From NCBI GenBank assembly GCA_027600665.1, contig JADGJL010000165.1, positions 1-33,351 of the forward strand: a stretch of 33,351 bases of DNA, in the 5' to 3' direction. The notes under the pieces are model-generated. The model had not been told where the DNA came from, did no database searches, and saw nothing but the letters and a program-made list of their open reading frames with translations. Shown piece by piece: positions 1 to 10,229 of the stretch; positions within the stretch are counted from its first letter, which is position 1; each line of letters starts with the position of its first letter. Origin of the DNA: Irineochytrium annulatum (lineage: Eukaryota; Chytridiomycota; Chytridiomycetes; Chytridiales; Chytridiaceae). The translations under genes were made by a program, and so were the position numbers.

Positions 1-109
1 GCCCTCCCCTCCTCCTCCCTGGTTCCCCTATTTCCAACTCCTCTCTCCTCGTTCAAACCTCCCTCATCCCTCTTTTGATTCATTTTCTTTCCCATTTTCT
101 ACATAAAAG
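1..109 (+). other. probable last intron of HIS3
   Basis: This pyrimidine-rich stretch precedes the HIS3 coding exon and ends in an AG at 108-109. No frame in it continues the conserved dehydratase sequence that should come just before the exon, so it reads as intron whose donor lies to the left of the window. The exact start cannot be seen. Confidence 0.55.
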
Positions 110-397
110 GCCCTCTCCCGCGCCGTAGTCGACATATCCGGCCGCCCCTCCGCACACGTTTTTCTCTCCCTGACCCGCGAGAAACTCGGCACCCTTTCAT
201 GCGAGATGATCCCGCACGTCATCGAAAGCCTCGCCACTGCAGCGGGTATGACCGTGCACGTCGATTGCCTGAGGGGGAAGAACGATCATCATAGAGCGGA
301 GAGCGCATTCAAGGCGCTGGCGGTGGCGCTAAGGGAGGCGTTGGGGAGGACGGGCGGGAGCGAGGTGCCAAGTACTAAGGGGACGCTTAATGCTTAG
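110..397 (+). CDS. HIS3: imidazoleglycerol-phosphate dehydratase, C-terminal exon (partial)
   Basis: This is the last exon of the enzyme that dehydrates imidazole glycerol phosphate to imidazole acetol phosphate in histidine biosynthesis. Reading from 110 gives [13 protein letters not shown], then [12 protein letters not shown], then the metal-binding motif [16 protein letters not shown], and it ends in PSTKGTLNA before TAG at 395-397. These are hallmark blocks of the IGPD family, which binds catalytic manganese through two histidine-rich motifs; the second (DHHRAE) is present here. The exon begins right after an AG acceptor in the same frame as the motif. About 95 residues are visible, so roughly the N-terminal half lies outside the window. 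Identification is firm; the gene order upstream is unknown. Confidence 0.95.
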   Translation, partial: ALSRAVVDISGRPSAHVFLSLTREKLGTLSCEMIPHVIESLATAAGMTVHVDCLRGKNDHHRAESAFKALAVALREALGRTGGSEVPSTKGTLNA

Positions 398-616
398 AGT
401 GATGGACGGGGATTGATATACAGGAAAAAGGCCGACGATGAATATACGGTCGATGTAAGCCAATGCGTATCAGAGTGCAGGAAGTAATGTACATTAACTT
501 GTGTAAATGACGTGAGAGGAGGAAGCCATTAGTTAGTCCCAAATTTCGGACGCCGTCTTCAAAACAACCGTCGCCACTTAGCAGGATCGCAGCATTCGCA
601 GCAATCGCGGGCAGAG

Positions 617-3600
617 ATGATGATTGCAGCCCGGCCAACGGACCCCCACTCAACACTGGCGGTCTCCTCGGCCGGCGACGCGATCGCGAAGGAGGACTCC
701 CTGGCGGCGCATCTCGGGAACGGTATGCGTTTTCTCGCCGGGATGTCTTTACGCGGATTGCTGACTCGAATATCGCACAGGCAGCTCGGCGTTGCTCGGG
801 GATTCGATGCGGGGGATGAACAGCCTCGAGCTCTCGCTCCTGATGCTATCCCGGTCGGGACCGAACTCGAACTACAACCCCGTCTCATCCATACCTTTGC
901 GGTAACAATTCTATTATGGTGGTGTTCTAACACTGTTTGTGTAAATCAAAGGGCCCAAGTCCTCCACGCCATTCAGCAGGCCCCCTTCAGCGCGCTACGA
1001 CACACATGGGGGGATGACAACACCGTCTTACATCTGGCTGCCCGGCTGGGCGATCGCGCGATTTTGAAGGCGTTATTGGAGCGGGGAGCAGATCAGGAGA
1101 GGAGGAACGGGAAGGGTCTGTCGGCCGTGGATGTGCTGAGGGGCGGCATGAGGCTGGAGGAGTGTTTTGACAGGCGGGAGGGAAGGCGGGGATTGCCCAC
1201 GCGACGGAGGGCAATAGGGGATGGCGTGGTGATGAGGGAGGGGGTGAATGGGCGAGTCGGAGGTGGCGGTGGTGGTCCTGAGGATGGCGTAATGGGGTCG
1301 GTGACGGAGACGGGGCAAGATGGTGATATGTGGGATGGGCGCGATGCGGCACTGAATGATGCCGTTGTGGAAGTTCACGAGAGATGGCCAACAGCTGCGT
1401 ATGATGAACCCGTCAAGTCCGTGGAAGAACGCTATCGGTCTGTGAGCGAACGATTCCCCGTGATCGACGCCAAATATACGCGGGAGATGGACGTTGAAGC
1501 AGGCATGATGACGAATAGCACTAGTTTAGCGACGCTAACGAACAGCACGAGTCTAGCGACTTTAAGCGGAGAGTATGGAGATGGACCCTTGGCTATGAGC
1601 AAACTGGATGCTACATGTGAGAGCGGCAGGCCAGACGAGATGATGAGCGAGCAGGATGCTCTTATGGAAAGCAAGAAGTTTGCTAACGACCACGAGCCCA
1701 TGCATACTGTCACCGAACGCGATGTGGCAGTAGCGATTGCCAACGCTCAGCCTGATCCTGTTAGAAGTCCCGAACATCGACTCAATGAAGTTTCACCCCG
1801 TTCAAAAACATCCTCGGAAAGCGCTTCGAAGGCTCCTACGGTGACGTTTGGCGAAAGAACGAGGAACGCATCTGCAACGAAGCAAACACCGCGGAATCAC
1901 GCCTTGGAGGACGCGCAAGCACCAATTGCCGAAACTCGAGCCGATACTGTTACAACGTTCGAGCTTCAACTCACACCCGTCTCCGCTCCTTCAAATATAC
2001 CCTCTGAAGGCGTCCCCGAAGCTCATCCTCCGACACTCCTTTCAGAAAGATCCAGGAGCACATCGGAGGAAAGATCAAGGCATGCATTTGCGACCAAAGG
2101 CAGTCATCGAAATCGCGCCGTGGAAGAGGCGCATGCAGCCACAACGACAGAAAGTCCTCGAAATCGCTCCCTTGTGGAGGAGACCCACATATCGGTCCGC
2201 ACAAACCCCTTCATGCTGGCTGATCAGAAGAAGACTTCCGCCGTGAACCCCTCGACATGTTATCTCGGCGGCCGATATAGCCGACCGGCGCAAGTCGGGA
2301 AGCTCGATATCGCAATGTACGAGTCGAATCAAGGGCGGCCACAACGAACTGCGTTGGCGGAAAATGAAAGCGAGAGAAGTCATCCGTCGTCGATGGCGGA
2401 TGTGGAGTCTAACGCCAAGGCGGAGGTGGTGAATGTTAATTCTATGATAGCGCCAGCGCCCCTGACGCTGGTGGAGGACGTGCCGGCTTGGAGTGAGAGT
2501 CCGATTTCACCGCGAGAGGCGAAGGACACGACAGAGATGACTGAAGCCACCGTGCCAAATACTATCCTACCTGATGAATTATCCTCCGGAATGAGCGAAT
2601 TTTATGCCGATCCCCCGACTTCGCCAAAGCCAATTCAAATATCCGCCTCAATGCATGAAAAGTCTTACGCCCCACCTCCAGTGTCGCAGAGCATCGAGAT
2701 CTCGACCGCATATCCGCGTCGGACATCCCTCTACACGCTCGAGGAGGAGGACGAGCCTCTTGGACCCGATAACGTCAGCATAAAAGAATCTCCGCCGGCC
2801 ACTCCTAGACACTCCGATCTGTTCGAGATGTCGTTCGCGCTAGAAGATGAGGTGAAAAGGGAGCTGGAGGCCGACGAGCTCTCATCCATCGCTTCCGCTG
2901 GCGTTTCGGTTGGCTGGGAGTATCAGTCAAAGGGTATGGAGGAGAGCGCGGGGAGTTTTGTGCGTGATGATATATTGCCTCACTTGGTCACAACCCAACG
3001 ACAGTTGCCAGCTATGCCGTCATCGGTAGAAGTCCTTTTTGAAGGCGACGCCGCAGTTTTGCCGGATATTGATACGGACGTGTCACTCCGTATTAATACA
3101 GCTGATATTCTTAAAGAAGGCGTACACGACGACCCGTCAAGATCATCGGCGTACGATATGGGCCCCGCGGACAAGCTCCTGCCCCTATACACATCAGATT
3201 CGTCCCCTCTCTCCGCGCTAATCTATCAAGACAACTTTCTTTGCGGCGAAGAAAGTTTATCGTTTAACTATGCATCGATTATCGACCACGGGTCCCTCGA
3301 GGACGACGTCGAGGAGGACGTCCAGGAAGAGCCGTTTGACGCGGACCTTTTCTACAATTTCGTGGTGGCGGAGTCGTTCATGAACCAGAAATATGGGGCA
3401 CGGAGTGTACCGGACTCGGTGCTAGGTGCGGGCTTCAAGCCGACAACGGTGAACCGCATGAAGGTGCTACCGGAACTACCACGTGATGTGAGGGCTAATG
3501 ATGTGATGGGCGGGTCTATCTGCCATCGTGATGTATTGACAGACGGAGGACAAATCAAAGAAGCGTCAACGCGCGACAACAACGAGACCTCTGATCCTGG

Positions 3601-4715
3601 TTACGAGCACCCGACGCAAATGGCGTTCGAGCACATGGTTGCGGAAGAGGAGGACGATAATAAGTTGCTCGAGAGCGTGCTTCAGAGCTACAATGTTAAC
3701 GCGGAAGAGGCTGCAGATGAGGCGTCCGTGCAGGGTGTGACATGCATGCGCGAAGCAGATCGGGGAATTGATGACAACGCTCGGGAAATGGTTGAAGTGG
3801 AATCCACGAGTGGGTTGATGAGCGGGCAGATGATGAAGGCGGAGGCGGTCGAGGATGTCATCACGTCGGACGCACAGCCCAAGAACAAGGATTCGGCCGT
3901 GGAGCTCCCTTCCGACCCTGAAGACATTGCCTTCGCGGATTTCGATGCGGGCAGCAACGCGCCGGCTGGGGCCGTGATGAACGACGTCTCAAACGCCGCC
4001 GGTACGCAGGCCCGTCTCCCTCGGCGCCGGTCCGCCATGATGAGCATGCTCCGGAACTCGGTCTGGTCGAGCAACGGCGAGAGCCACAATGGCACGGCGC
4101 GGTGGTTCTCGTTCCGGAGGAAGCCAGCTGCTCAGACGGAGAGTTTAGATAGGAAGAATAACAAGAGCAAGAGGAGCTCGTGGCCGTTAGGGAGGGGCAG
4201 GGCTGTTGGGAACGGGATCATGTATTCGAGTGAACAACGGGGCGGGAACTTGCTGCTGAGGATTGAGGCCGTGGAACTTGGCGATGTTCCGAAAGGTACG
4301 TCCGTGGTTATTGATGGACGTCTAACGGATACGTTAGGTTCTACCGTCGAAATCGCACTCCAACACGCAAACGTGAAGCAAACCTTTACGCACCAGATCC
4401 TCGCGCCCATCACACCGCTCGGCACCGACGTCTACTTCGATTGGGATCCTAGATTCCATATTGAGATGGAGATGGTCATTAGACGGAAGGCCAAGTGGGT
4501 GCTCAAGAAACCGGAGAAGGTTTTTCTGTCGACCCTTGTGGACACGAATTTCGAGGGGAGTGAGGAGACGGTAGTCTTGACCGAAAATGGCGTCCGCGCG
4601 TCCGTTCATTTTCGATGCATAGGGCCTTCGCGGCCAAGTGATCCTCTGGTAAGTCTCTTTTAAATTGGTTCCATCCTAATCATGTATACAGCCTGCTTCG
4701 ACAAGCGTTATTTGA
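617..4715 (+). CDS. large ankyrin-repeat protein with C-terminal beta domain
   Basis: Five exons: 617-722, 781-901, 952-4295, 4338-4648 and 4692-4715, about 1301 residues. The introns are 58, 50, 42 and 43 nt. The second has TTCTAAC and the third has GTACGT with GTCTAAC. Removing the first two restores a sensible N-terminus (SSALLGDSMRGMNSLELSLLMLSR), followed near residues 90-130 by an ankyrin unit (NTVLHLAARLGDRAILKALL, then ERGADQERRNGKG). The middle thousand residues are low-complexity, rich in Ser, Thr, Glu and Asp, and contain a tandem copy of the block TNSTSLATL. The last ~110 residues (GGNLLLRIEAVELG onward) look like a compact beta-strand domain, possibly C2-like, but I cannot assign a family. 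The start at 617 is the first good ATG before the conserved part; an upstream exon is possible. Function unknown, perhaps a scaffold. Confidence 0.75.
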
Positions 4716-4972
4716 CCGTGCAACTGTCACGCTTCGACAAGCAGCATCGGCAGCAGGAATGAATAGACGAGTATCGAGTTGTCGCGATGTATCACACAGC
4801 CCACTTCAATCTTTAAACAAGAAACACATGCATATTTATCCGATTACAAAGTCACAACAAGAGAGCGAAAACACGATAGATGAAAGAGGCCAAAACTTGA
4901 GAGTGAATATTGTGAGCCGGAAGATTGAGTTACACGCAGCCTAAATACATTACGCGCCCCTAAACGTATACT

Positions 4973-6224
4973 TCACATGCTGTCCATCGAAACCGTGTAA
5001 TCGTACTCCATCGTCGGCAGTACGGAGCTCATAAACTTCAAGAAAAGCAGGAGGTACTGATCCACCCGCAGCTCCGTATCATTCCCGCTCTCGGCCATCT
5101 GGTCGAGGAGCCGCTTCATGACGTTGCCGTGTCGGCAGGGGTGGATCGAGGCGAGGGAGAGGTTCTCGTGCGGGTGGGTCTCGATCGTGACGGTTTTCTT
5201 GGCGTGGTCCTGGGAGATGTCCTCGAAGACTTGCTGGGATGTTAGGGGCCGGCGGTTTTCGTCGTAGCCGAAGAGCCAGACGCGGGGGGTTTGATCTGAA
5301 AGCAGAATCCACGTTAATTTGTGCATCTCCGCTCATTCCCTTAGTAAAGAACACTTACAATACTGATAATGGCGGTAAGAGACAACATACGCAAGACATG
5401 GATTAACAAAGGCGAGGCAAGGCAAGTAAGGATTCTTCCACATACCTTGTCGTAAGTGATGCTCATGTCATACGTCCTAGTCCTCAAGATCTTGTCATCG
5501 TTTCCTCCGGCATTCGTCGCATTCGCCGGGTCATCCTCCTCAATCTCCGCCTCCACCAGCTCCCCCTCCTCATCCATATCCGGAATATCCGACACATCCT
5601 GCTGCGGCGCCGCCACCTCCCTCAACGGGTTTGATACAGCCCCGCCAATGTTCACCTTCGCCAACCCTTCCGCGACCTTATCCGCCTCCATCGCGTCGCC
5701 CGATTCCTCCTCCCCATCCATATCCTCTATCTCCCTCACGTTCCCGTCGGCCTCGTCCTTCTTCCGGTTGCTGTGTGTGGCCACCCAACCACCGTCCGCA
5801 TCCCCGTCCCCCGCCAAATCCGCCAAGTCCTCCGCGTCCTCCTCTTGTGCATTGTACTCCATGGCTTTCACCCGCTTCAAGCATGGCACGTTCCGTGTGA
5901 TGAGGTACTGCTTGTTGGCGGGCAGGTAGTCGCGGCGTTTGCCTTCCTGGCCGCCTGACCAGGTCCAAGTCGGGCACTTGTAGACGAGGAAGTCGCCGGC
6001 GGCGACGAATCTGCCATTGACGGGAAAGGTGTTAGGGTATGGGGGAAGTCCGGGTGGCGAGCCTTGACTTCCACCGTCGGGCCACACACTCACTCATCGG
6101 GCGTTAGGACGCCGGTCTCGCGGAACTTGGAGTTCTTCAGGACGGGGTTGATGTACTCCCGGAAGGAGTGGAAGAGGGCGAACCCACGCTGGTACGCCTC
6201 CGTCGCTGTGGACTGGACGCTCAT
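4973..6224 (-). CDS. ATG3: Atg3, E2-like conjugating enzyme of autophagy
   Basis: Atg3 carries activated Atg8 as a thioester and transfers it to phosphatidylethanolamine on the growing autophagosome membrane. Exons on the minus strand are 6224-6094, 6010-5446, 5362-5359 (4 nt) and 5295-4973, giving 340 residues, typical for the family. Visible blocks are [50 protein letters not shown], the acidic flexible region (about 90-210), [19 protein letters not shown] and the active-site segment [12 protein letters not shown] with catalytic Cys near residue 287. The N-terminal segment could form the membrane-sensing helix. The start at 6224 gives a normal N-terminal length. It ends with TGA at 4973-4975. 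The conserved YYQ triplet is split by the microexon, described in the findings. Confidence 0.95.
5359..5362 (-). other. ATG3: 4-nt microexon of ATG3
   Basis: On the minus strand the order is donor GTATG at 5445, acceptor TTATCAG ending at 5363, the bases TATT, then donor GTAAGTG from 5358 and acceptor CTTTCAG ending at 5296. Adding TATT gives Lys-Tyr-Tyr-Gln-Thr-Pro, the conserved Atg3 sequence. Skipping it shifts the frame and breaks the catalytic domain. Confidence 0.85.
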
Positions 6225-6342
6225 GCTGGTGATCGCAATATTCGGACGATGTGGAGCTTGGTTCAGAATTTAAACAATTCCCCATAACAATAGACTTACA
6301 ATATCAATACGACAGGGTGTATCTTCACAAGCAATAAATACA

Positions 6343-6449
6343 GCAAATCCATCGCCATCGCGGTCGCAAGCGCGCACGGCCAACAATATCAATGCCCATC
6401 ATGGTGAGCTTACAAACCTATCGCAAATCCACCGCCATCGCCGTGACAA
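6343..6449 (-). repeat. imperfect direct repeat of the INTS11 3' end
   Basis: A 27-base segment at 6343-6369 matches 6423-6449 at 23 of 27 positions, 80 bases apart. The second copy encodes the last codons of INTS11 and adjoins its stop; the first lies just downstream. This looks like a small local duplication that may once have shifted the stop codon or 3' end. Confidence 0.6.
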
Positions 6450-8432
6450 TCGCCACCGCCGTCTGCTGATGGAATTCCGCCCACTCAGCCAGCAACATCA
6501 TCCTCATCGTCGGGTGTGGCACGATCCGGACATGCCCCGCCACGACGCTATTCCCCTCCCACCTGACCTTGATGCCTTGTCCCATCTGTTTCTGCGTCGC
6601 CAGCCACCTCTCAATTGCCCCGACCGCGACCCGCATAGCCCTGACCTCGTCCTGCTCGACGGCCGTGACCCCGTTTTGGACCAGGATCCGCTTCACCTTC
6701 TCAATGTCGAACGGTACGCATATCCGCATCACGAGTTTGCTCTCGTGCAGGCCCAGCTCCTCCCCTACCTCCACCGCGTCCAGTAAACGCGGATACCCGA
6801 CATCCACGCCACCACCACCGGCCGGCTGCTTCTCGACCTGCACAGAACCCGAGAACCGCAGGCTCAGCTTGCCGTTGACGTCCTTTCCTCTAAGCTCCAT
6901 CAAAAGCCTCTGGATTTCATCCACGGGCTTCTCGGGTTTCTTTTTAGCCTTCGCCTCCTGGAACGCCCTGCTGGTCGCCGCGCGCGAGATCGTAACCTCC
7001 ATTGCCTCCCGCGTGCCGAACGTGACGGTGGCGCCGTTGCAGGGGTCGTGGCACTCAATCCCCGTCTCCTGCTTGATCTTCTGCTTAAGCGCCGGCATCT
7101 TCCTGCCCTCCCCATGGACGAGCACGACGCTTCGTGGCTCGCACATCCGCACGAGCTCAACGATACCCTTCGAGTCCGCGTGGCCCGAAAACGATAGGTT
7201 TTTCACCTGCAGATTCACGTCGTACCGGATTCCATCTATGTCGATTTGCTTTTCGTGCGCCAGCACTCGTGCGCCTATGGTGCCTGGAACGCAGTAACCG
7301 GGCAAAACGACCATGTTCTTCGGGTTACCGCACCACTTCTTAAAGACGTCCAATGACTGTCCCGCGTGTAGCATGCCCGGGCTAGAGAACAGCACCATAG
7401 GGCCAGGCTCGTCCGCCCAGGCGTTGTCAAAGGGCTTCACGTTTTTAAAGTCAAACATATTCCGCTCGACAAACGTGGTCTTGATCTTCTCGTTCGTCCA
7501 CCCGATGAACATCCTGTAGTACACGTTTGCGCGCTCCGTCATGCCCGCCGAGTAGTATACGGGTATGTTGGCGATGCCCATCTGCTCCCAGTATTGGTCG
7601 ATCAATATACAGAGCTCCTGCGCCCTTCCCAACGCGAAGACGGGGACGAGAACTTTGCCGCCGTTCTTGACGCACTCGTGCACCTGCCGGAGGAACTCTT
7701 TCTCCCTTGCGCGCTTTGACTGCCGGATCGTCGTCGCGTACGTGGATTCGGTGATCAGGACGTCAGGGCGGCAGCAGTCAATCCACGCCGCTCCCAAGTG
7801 CCGGTCGGGGGTCATGTTAAAGTCGCCAGTATAGACAACGCTCTGGTTCCCACACCGGATGTGGAACATGGCTGCGCCGAGTACGTGACCCGCGTAGTAT
7901 GCCTTAATCTGCAGTTCATCGTCGACACGGATTGTGGAATGCAGCGGAACGGGGATGACTTTTGCGAGGCAATTCTGGATCTCGGTCGAGGTGGCGTAGT
8001 TGGTATCGCCCCTTCGTTCCATTAGGATCTTTCGCATGTCGTCGAGGAGGATGGCCGCGATGGCGCGTGTCGGGAAAGTCATGTAGATGGGCCCATTGAA
8101 GCCGAGGATCTCGGTGAAATAGGGGAGTGCGCCGCAGTGGTCGAGGTGGAAGTGGGAGATGATGATGGCGTCGAGAGACTTGTCGAACTCGCCCGACTTT
8201 GAAGAAAAGAAAAGCAAGCGGCAAATCAATCAATAGCATTGCACAGTGATCACAACCGACGTATAAATACCTTAGATATGTAGTCGAAGTCAGGGAAGCG
8301 ACGGTGGTCGTTGTAGCCCATGTGCATCCCACAGTCCAGCATAATGTTGCGGTCACCGATCGTCAGCAGAAGGCAGCTCCGCCCGACATCCTGCCCGGCG
8401 CCGAGGGGAACGACGCGAAGCGGCATGGACAT
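6418..8432 (-). CDS. INTS11: Integrator complex subunit 11 (metallo-beta-lactamase/beta-CASP endonuclease)
   Basis: INTS11 is the RNA endonuclease of the Integrator complex and a paralogue of CPSF73. Exons 8432-8271 and 8196-6418 are joined by a 74-nt intron, giving 646 residues (animal INTS11 is about 600). The N-terminus [38 protein letters not shown], the zinc motif [13 protein letters not shown] (residues 69-81), [57 protein letters not shown] and [10 protein letters not shown] are diagnostic. [17 protein letters not shown] and [17 protein letters not shown] favour INTS11 over CPSF73. All metal-ligand motifs appear intact, so it should be catalytically competent. The C-terminal ~180 residues are more divergent and normally bind INTS9. 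Divergent from RPF2, with 374 bp between the starts. Confidence 0.93.
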
Positions 8433-8806
8433 CGGGCGCGTTGGTCTTCTGCTATCTTGACAATTTCAGGAGACAATTCCACTGGTAAATCACTAATATT
8501 AATAACCCCTGAAGTCAGCTCTTTTGATTTAATGTACGTGTGCACCACTAACTTAATGGCAGGATATGCGACTTTAGTTCCGTTAATAATTTCGCAGAGT
8601 TAATTGATGACTTTAGCGTTCCGAGAATGGGTTTCGGCGCGATCACGCCTCTTCACGGAACTGATCCGTCTGGGCTAGCAAGTAATGGCGAGCACAGCGT
8701 TGTCTGGTGGTTCGCCGATTGATTGACTTCAACCTGTCATGCGTCTCATTACCGAGATCGTCCTAAAAAAAAAACAGTTGGTTTTTTTTGCGAGTGGAAG
8801 CCGGAT
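8433..8806. promoter_or_regulatory. shared divergent upstream region of INTS11 and RPF2
   Basis: No gene is seen here. The interval separates two divergently transcribed starts and must hold both promoters. A run of ten A and a run of eight T face each other at about 8765-8789, which may exclude nucleosomes. I see no clear TATA box or ribosome-biogenesis element. Confidence 0.45.
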
Positions 8807-10059
8807 ATGCTCAGAACAGCGTAAGTGCAACGGGCAGCCTCCATTAAAGGCGTGATTGTGCTTGGTATGTCCGCAGCCTGCATGGAGGGTCGAGGACGGG
8901 GGAAAGTGTTAGAATCGGGCGACTTGGGAAAACTGGTCTGATATTGGCCACTACAGGAAGCCCCGGAATGCCGCGTCGGCGCGCGCGCTTAAAAAGAAGG
9001 AGCCTAAGCTGATTGAGGACCCGAAAGTCACCCTATTCATAAAGGGCTCGACGACCTCAGAGCTCTCCTGCGACGCTCTCAAGGACCTGGTTCGTCGTTG
9101 GTGCTTTGAAAGAACACTACGATCGGGGAAGTATTAATTGGTTTTTGCAGTACTCTCTGAAGCGGCCCAACGCCATCCTTTTCTCCCGCAAGAACGACGT
9201 CCACCCGTTTGACGACCCCCGCTCGACCGAATTCCTTTCCACCAAGAACGACGCCGCCCTCCTCCTCCTCGCCAACCACTCCAAGAAGCGCCCGCACAAC
9301 CTCACCTTCATCCGGACCTTCGACCATCAGATCCTCGACCTCGTCGAGCTGGGCATCACCCGTGCTTTGCCCATGGCCGCCTTCGAGGGCGCGCGGAGGC
9401 CGACGCTGGGGAACAGGGCATGCGTTTTAATCCAGGGTGATCGGTTTGAGACGGATGAGAACTACAAGAAGGTCGCGAACGTGTTGTTGGATTTCTTCCG
9501 GGGAGAAACGGCGGATATGGTCAATTTGAAGGGGCTGGAGCACGTGGTCTCGATATCGGTGGACGGGAAGGGGCTAATTCACATTCGGTGTTACATGACG
9601 ACGCTGCTGAACAAGGAGGGTGGAGGCAAGCTGCCCAAGGTGGAGCTGGAGGAGTGCGGACCCGCGCTTGAGATGGAATTGCGAAGGACACGGTTTGGGG
9701 ATGAGGACATCTACAAGGAGGCGTTGCGCGTGCCGAAGGTGCTTGAGGTAATTATGTTTCGCTATCCTCTATGTGTGTTCTTGTAGCTAATTTTTTATGT
9801 TTGGCAGCCCAAGAAGGTCAAGAACATCGAGCACGACTCGATGGGCGACAAGACGGGTCGCATTCACATGGAGAAGCAGGATCTCTCGAAGCTGCAGACG
9901 CGGAAGATCAAGGGTTTGAAGCGGCTACAGAAGGAGGTGAAGAAAGGGGATATGAAGAAGGGCGGGGACGCGACGGGCGGTGGGAGGGCGGTGAAGCGTA
10001 CCAAGGATGACAGGGAGGCGCCGCGGGCCGCCAAGAAGCGGAAGCAGATGCAGCAATAA
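8807..10059 (+). CDS. RPF2: Rpf2, Brix-domain ribosome biogenesis factor
   Basis: Rpf2 works with Rrs1 to bring 5S rRNA and uL5/uL18 into the pre-60S particle in the nucleolus. Exons 8807-8820, 8957-9089, 9151-9747 and 9808-10059 give 331 residues. The 14-nt first exon encodes MLRTA; joined to exon 2 it gives MLRTAKPRNAASARAL, the typical basic start. Brix blocks follow: KVTLFIKGSTTSE, YSLKRPNAILFSRKND, HPFDDPRSTEFLSTKNDA, HSKKRPHNLTFIRTFDHQ, LLDFFRGE and KVELEECGPALEMELRRT. The C-terminal family signature HDSMGDKTGRIHMEKQDLSK, then LQTRKIKGLKR, is followed by a Lys/Arg-rich tail that may serve nuclear import. All introns are GT-AG (136, 60, 60 nt). Convergent with the next gene, 170 bp apart. 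Confidence 0.95.
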
Positions 10060-10229
10060 ATTAATAAAACATGTACAGCAATGTTAATCATCGTCTGTGA
10101 TGTTTTATTACTTCCACTTTGATGGTATAAATCTGATTCTGCTCACAACTCAATCAACTGTCAAATGTGACTATTGAAGTGCCCACCCTCATGCCCACCC
10201 GTGAGACAAGGACATCTTAAATCCATTCA

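Noticed and set aside
5456..5929. Ser/Pro-rich plus-strand open frame over ATG3
   Set aside because: It is the complement of the acidic Atg3 loop; low-complexity shadow.
6569..7297. Antisense open frame of 242 codons within INTS11
   Set aside because: Shadow of the strongly conserved INTS11 coding strand.
6418..8432. CPSF73/YSH1 as the identity of the beta-CASP nuclease
   Set aside because: Signature blocks ([39 protein letters not shown]) are those of INTS11.
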